DNA of 8,733 bases, taken from assembly GCA_035473255.1 (NCBI GenBank), contig DATIOK010000057.1:1-8733 (forward strand), written 5' to 3'. The notes below the pieces were generated by a model. The model had not been told where the DNA came from and did not search any database. It was given only the letters and a program-made list of their open reading frames with translations. The DNA comes from JAICYJ01 sp035473255. Lineage in GTDB: Bacteria > Actinomycetota > Thermoleophilia > Gaiellales > JAICJC01. This document shows positions 5,910 through 8,733 of this stretch, piece after piece; the stretch's first letter is position 1, and each line of letters begins with the position of its first letter. A program made the translations under genes and the position numbers.

Positions 5910-6724
5910 AGGGCACGGTGCCGCTGGTGAAGGCGCACGAGACCGCGCTGTACGGCTCCAAGGCGGTGGGGCTGGGGCAGGCGATGCGGGACGGGCTGCC
6001 GGTGCCGCCGGGTGTCGCGCTGTCCGGCGCGATCGTCGAGGCGGTCGCGGCCGGCAACGACCGCGCGATCAAGCAGGTGGCGAAGACGGCGCGGCCGCTG
6101 GGCGGCCCGCTGGCCGTGCGCTCGTCGGCCGTGGACGAGGACGGTGCCGATGCCAGCTTCGCCGGCCAGCACCTGACGCTGCTGAACGTGCCGTCGTCGG
6201 AGCAGCTGGGGGCGGCACTGAGCGAGATCTGGTGGTCGGCGAACTCCGACTCGGCGATCAGCTACCGCCAGCGTGTGGGGCTGTTCACCCGGCCCAGCGT
6301 CGGCGTCGTCGTCCAGGCACTGCTCGACCCGGAAAGCGCCGGGGTCATGTTCACGAGGAACCCCATCAACGGCGCTGACGAGCGAATGATCGAGGCCAGC
6401 TGGGGGCTGGGCGAGGCGGTGGTGGCGGGGCAGGTGATTCCCGACAGCTATCGCATCCACCGGTCGGGCGAGGTGCTGCAGCGGACGCCGGGGTTCAAGA
6501 AGATCGCGATCCGGACGCTGCCGGAGGGCGGCACCTTCGAACAGGAGGTGCAACCAGAGCTGGTCGAGCAGCTGTGCCTCGACGACGGCCAGCTGGCCGC
6601 GCTGAACGGACTGGCCGACCGCTGCGAGCAGATCTACGGCCCCGCGCGGGACATCGAGTGGGCGTTCGCCGACGGCAAGCTGCACCTGCTGCAGTGCCGG
6701 GCGGTGACGCGATCGGGGTCGTGA
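5906..6724 (+). CDS. ATP-grasp (PPDK_N-like) subunit of the split dikinase
   Basis: A 272-residue protein matching the N-terminal nucleotide-binding domain of PEP synthase and pyruvate phosphate dikinase. Motifs in order are GSKAVGLGQA with Lys19, GLPVPPG, LAVRSSAVDEDGADASFAGQ with Arg72, DPESAGVMFTRNP, EASWGLGEAVVAG with Glu169, and DIEW followed by LLQCRAVT (Asp249, Glu251, Gln263, Arg265). These include the usual ATP and Mg ligands. It should use ATP to phosphorylate His504 of the upstream subunit, since it has no swivel domain of its own. It is shorter than typical versions (about 320 residues), mainly between residues 40 and 70. The GTG start at 5906 overlaps the upstream stop codon in GTGA, and GAGGTGA lies 10 bp before it, so translation of the two subunits is coupled and they probably form a complex. 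Confidence 0.92.
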   Translation: MKGTVPLVKAHETALYGSKAVGLGQAMRDGLPVPPGVALSGAIVEAVAAGNDRAIKQVAKTARPLGGPLAVRSSAVDEDGADASFAGQHLTLLNVPSSEQLGAALSEIWWSANSDSAISYRQRVGLFTRPSVGVVVQALLDPESAGVMFTRNPINGADERMIEASWGLGEAVVAGQVIPDSYRIHRSGEVLQRTPGFKKIAIRTLPEGGTFEQEVQPELVEQLCLDDGQLAALNGLADRCEQIYGPARDIEWAFADGKLHLLQCRAVTRSGS

Positions 6725-6743
6725 CGGTGGCAGGGATGGCGAC

Positions 6744-7154
6744 GTGACGGGCGCACCTGTCGACGCGCTGCAGCGGGTGCCGCTGTTCGCCGACTTGAAC
6801 CAGCGCGAGCTGAAGCAGATCGCCCGCCTGTTCAAGCGGCGAACCTTCCCGGCCGGGGAGACGGTCGTGCAGGAGGGCTCCGGTGGGGCGGCGTTCTATG
6901 TGATCGAGTCCGGAGAGGCCACGGTGTTCGTCGCCGGCAAGGAGTACTCGACGCTGGGGCCGGGCGACTACTTCGGCGAGATCGCCCTGATCGACGAGGG
7001 CGCGCGGCTGGCGACGATCACCGCCACCAGCGAGCTGGGCTGCTACGGCATCACCTTCTGGGACTTCCGGCCACTGGTCGAGGCGAACGGCGTGATCGGA
7101 TGGAAGCTCCTGCAGTCGCTGGCGAGGATGTATCGCGAGGCGCGCGCGGGCTAG
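6744..7154 (+). CDS. Stand-alone cyclic-nucleotide-binding domain protein
   Basis: A 136-residue protein consisting of one Crp-type cNMP-binding fold, with no DNA-binding helix-turn-helix and no catalytic domain. The N-terminal helix (VPLFADLNQRELKQIARLF) and the strand FPAGETVVQEGSGGAAFYVIESG are typical of the family. The phosphate-binding cassette reads FGEIAL then ARLATITA (77-94), keeping Glu79 and Arg88 where cAMP-binding members hold the ribose and cyclic phosphate, so nucleotide binding is plausible. The start is GTG at 6744, with AGGGA 7 bp upstream and 19 bp after the ATP-grasp gene, in the same operon. Its position matches that of the third, activity-stimulating CBS-domain subunit of phenylphosphate synthase. 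A regulatory subunit role is therefore inferred, not shown. Confidence 0.92.
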   Translation: MTGAPVDALQRVPLFADLNQRELKQIARLFKRRTFPAGETVVQEGSGGAAFYVIESGEATVFVAGKEYSTLGPGDYFGEIALIDEGARLATITATSELGCYGITFWDFRPLVEANGVIGWKLLQSLARMYREARAG

Positions 7155-7232
7155 CGCCGCGATTACGAGATAGCGTGATCGAGCGATGCGGCGGAGCGGC
7201 AAATCCAGCAGTGTCGACGTCGGCTGATCGGC

Positions 7233-7847
7233 ATGAGCACCGACGTGATCATCGGGTACGACGGGAAGCCGCGCTGCCGCTGGGCAGGTCACGGCGATAC
7301 CGGGCTGGGTCGCTACCACGACCAGGTCTGGGGCACCCGCACCTACGAAGAATCCGCCCTGTTCGAGGCGCTCACCCTCGGCGTCTTCCAGGTCGGGCTG
7401 AGCTGGTCGGTCGTGTTCGGAAAGCGGGAGGCATTCCGGGAGGCATTCCGGGAGTTCGACGTCGCGAAGGTCGCCGTCATGACCGACCGTGACATGGATC
7501 GCCTGGTGCACGACGCGTCGATCATCCGCAACCGTGCCAAGATCCAGGCCACGGTCGACAACGCCCGGGCAATGTTGGCCGCGTCGCCCAGCCTCGCGGA
7601 GCTCGCGAGGGCATACGAGCTCTCCCGCAAGCGGGCGCCGAGATCCCTCGCCGAACTCCCGACCACGACCCCGGACGCCGAGGCGTTCGCGAGGACGTTG
7701 AAGTCGCAGGGCTACCGCTTCGTCGGGCCGACGAGCGTGTACGCATTCATGCAGAACGTCGGTGCGGTCAACGACCACCTCCACGGCTGCTTCCGCTCGG
7801 CCGACCGTCGCCGGGAAGCACCCGGTCGAGCTCGGCGCGAGAGCTGA
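7233..7847 (+). CDS. tag: DNA-3-methyladenine glycosylase I (Tag family)
   Basis: A 204-residue base-excision repair enzyme of the family that removes 3-methyladenine from alkylated DNA. The zinc ligands are all present: Cys15, His29 (in YHDQVWG), His182 and Cys186 (in NDHLHGC). The base-pocket aromatics Tyr28 and Trp58 (in GLSW) align with E. coli Tyr16 and Trp46. KREAFREAF, IIRNRAKI and FVGPTSVYAFMQ are further family motifs. One key residue differs: E. coli Glu38, in LEGQQAGLSW, aligns with Gly50 in LGVFQVGLSW. The family core ends near residue 187, and the last 17 residues overlap the regulator gene on the other strand. The ATG at 7233 has no clear ribosome site. The 78 bp upstream (7155-7232) hold no terminator or promoter I can support, so the gene may be read with the dikinase operon or separately. 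Confidence 0.93.
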   Translation: MSTDVIIGYDGKPRCRWAGHGDTGLGRYHDQVWGTRTYEESALFEALTLGVFQVGLSWSVVFGKREAFREAFREFDVAKVAVMTDRDMDRLVHDASIIRNRAKIQATVDNARAMLAASPSLAELARAYELSRKRAPRSLAELPTTTPDAEAFARTLKSQGYRFVGPTSVYAFMQNVGAVNDHLHGCFRSADRRREAPGRARRES

Positions 7848-8733
7848 TGCCGAGCTTTTGGAACACCTTGCGCAGGTGGTACTGGACCGTGCGCGGGCTG
7901 ATGAAGAGCTGGACGCCAATCTCGGGGTTCGTCAATCCGTCGCGCGCGAGCCGTGCGATTTGCGCCTCCTGCGCTGTCAGGTGATCGCGGGTCTCGACGC
8001 GGCGTTTGCGGACGGTCTCGCCTGTGGCGCGGAGCTCACGGCGGGCCCTTTCGGCGAACGCTTCGACGCCCATCGTCGACAGCATGTCCTCGGCGGTGTG
8101 CAGCTGCTCGCGGGCGTCGACGCGCCGGCGCTCGCGTCGCAGCCACTCGCCGTACAGCAGGTGCGTGCGGGCGAGCTCGATCCGGAGGCGGCTACGTCCG
8201 AGGCGCTCGAGCGACTCGCGATAGGACGCCTCCGCGGCTTCGCCATCGTTGGACAGGGCGCGAATCCGCGCCTGCATGCCACGCGCCCAGTCGGTCGGTG
8301 TCAGGTCGGCCCGCTCTGTGATCCAGTCGAGCGCGACGGTCAGGCGTGGCGCGTCACCGGTCCGCGACGCCGCCTCCGCCAACTCCGGCACGATGACAGG
8401 CCCGAGCCCCATGTGATCGCGCTCGAATGCCCGCCACGCGGCATCGCGTGCCAGGTCGTATCGACCGAGGGAGTTGTCGAGCACCGTTTCGAGGTATGTC
8501 GTGGCGCTGATGAACCGGCCCATCCCGCGAGCGTCCGCCTCCCGCCGCGTGGCCTCGAGCAGCTCGGTCGCCTCCGTCTCCTGGCCGCGCCAGACCGCGA
8601 GCAGCAACTCGCTGTAGGTCACCGGCCGGTTGCCGGTCGCCTCGGCGACCAGGCGATCCTCGTCGAAGAGCAGCTCCCCCGTCGCCAGCTCCCCGGACTG
8701 AACCAGGCTTGCACCGAGAAAGTTCAGCGCGAG
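7768..8733 (-). CDS. LuxR-family regulator, C-terminal part; N-terminus off the window
   Basis: The frame is open from the right edge to the stop at 7768, giving 321 visible residues; the true start is outside. The first 230 or so residues are helical, TPR-like repeats (for example ARTHLLYGEWLRRERRRVDAREQLHTAEDM). The C-terminal LuxR helix-turn-helix lies at about 252-302 of the visible part and shows LTAQEAQIARLA, GLTNPEIGVQLFISPRTVQYHL and RKVFQKLGISSRAEL. This layout is that of the large ATP-binding LuxR regulators (LAL type, usually about 900 residues), whose AAA-like ATPase would lie beyond the window. The last 15 residues are Gly/Ser/Arg-rich and encoded opposite the Tag zinc-ligand region, giving an 80-bp tail-to-tail overlap. 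Its targets are unknown. Confidence 0.92.
   Translation of the reverse strand, partial: LALNFLGASLVQSGELATGELLFDEDRLVAEATGNRPVTYSELLLAVWRGQETEATELLEATRREADARGMGRFISATTYLETVLDNSLGRYDLARDAAWRAFERDHMGLGPVIVPELAEAASRTGDAPRLTVALDWITERADLTPTDWARGMQARIRALSNDGEAAEASYRESLERLGRSRLRIELARTHLLYGEWLRRERRRVDAREQLHTAEDMLSTMGVEAFAERARRELRATGETVRKRRVETRDHLTAQEAQIARLARDGLTNPEIGVQLFISPRTVQYHLRKVFQKLGISSRAELDRVLPGDGRPSGSSRGGGR

Noticed and set aside
5906..6724. Reading the ATP-grasp gene as a broken PEP synthase
   Set aside because: Both subunits have intact motifs, their own start signals and coupled translation. The division matches the known split architecture of phenylphosphate synthase, so decay is not indicated.
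7143..7160. Short GC inverted repeat around the stop codon of the cNMP-binding gene, considered as a terminator
   Set aside because: The arms are only about 5 bp, overlap the coding end and lack a T run, so there is too little to support a terminator.
7430..7453. Tandem 12-bp duplication in tag encoding REAFREAF
   Set aside because: The protein has the same length here as E. coli Tag (KRENYRACF), so it is not an insertion. The repeat follows from the family's helix pattern.

Overview
The window is GC-rich throughout, uses GTG and TTG starts as well as ATG, has one probable leaderless promoter, and carries a LuxR-type regulator of a style common in Actinomycetota. This suggests an actinobacterium, possibly a deep-branching soil lineage such as Thermoleophilia. 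The lineage is inference from style only; no rRNA or other marker is present. I see no mobile element, tRNA, CRISPR array or gene-free stretch longer than 300 bases.

Layout. (1) 1-1419, minus strand: a membrane-anchored cupredoxin-like protein followed 12 bp later by cytochrome c oxidase subunit II, which has a complete CuA motif and runs off the left edge. (2) 1420-1550: a divergent control region with three tandem 11-bp repeats resembling a Pho box. (3) 1551-3293: an OmpR/PhoB-type response regulator (plus strand, TTG start) and a four-helix sensor histidine kinase (minus strand). They lie tail to tail and overlap by 75 bp. (4) 3354-3385: a 13-bp GC hairpin. (5) 3405-4162, minus strand: an ArsR-type repressor gene translationally coupled to an SRPBCC/AHSA1-like gene, driven by a promoter whose spacer contains a perfect 20-bp palindrome. 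(6) 4269-7154, plus strand: a tight three-gene operon encoding a phospho-His swivel protein with a large helical domain, a separate ATP-grasp (PPDK_N-like) subunit and a small cyclic-nucleotide-binding-fold protein. (7) 7233-7847: DNA-3-methyladenine glycosylase I. (8) 7768-8733, minus strand: the C-terminal part of a large LuxR-family regulator, running off the right edge and overlapping the glycosylase tail to tail by 80 bp.

How the genes may work together. The two-component pair flanks the terminal oxidase genes, and the repeats lie between the regulator and those genes. Control of the oxidase operon and autoregulation of the regulator are therefore the natural reading. The three-gene operon is the most interesting part. 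It separates the ATP-grasp and phospho-His parts of a PEP-synthase-like dikinase onto two polypeptides and lacks the PEP/pyruvate barrel, as phenylphosphate synthase does. Its third protein, however, is a cNMP-binding fold rather than the CBS-domain protein of that enzyme. This suggests an ATP-driven phosphorylation of an unknown small molecule, possibly gated by a nucleotide. It is transcribed divergently from the ArsR-type repressor, whose operator lies about 75 bp upstream of its first start codon.
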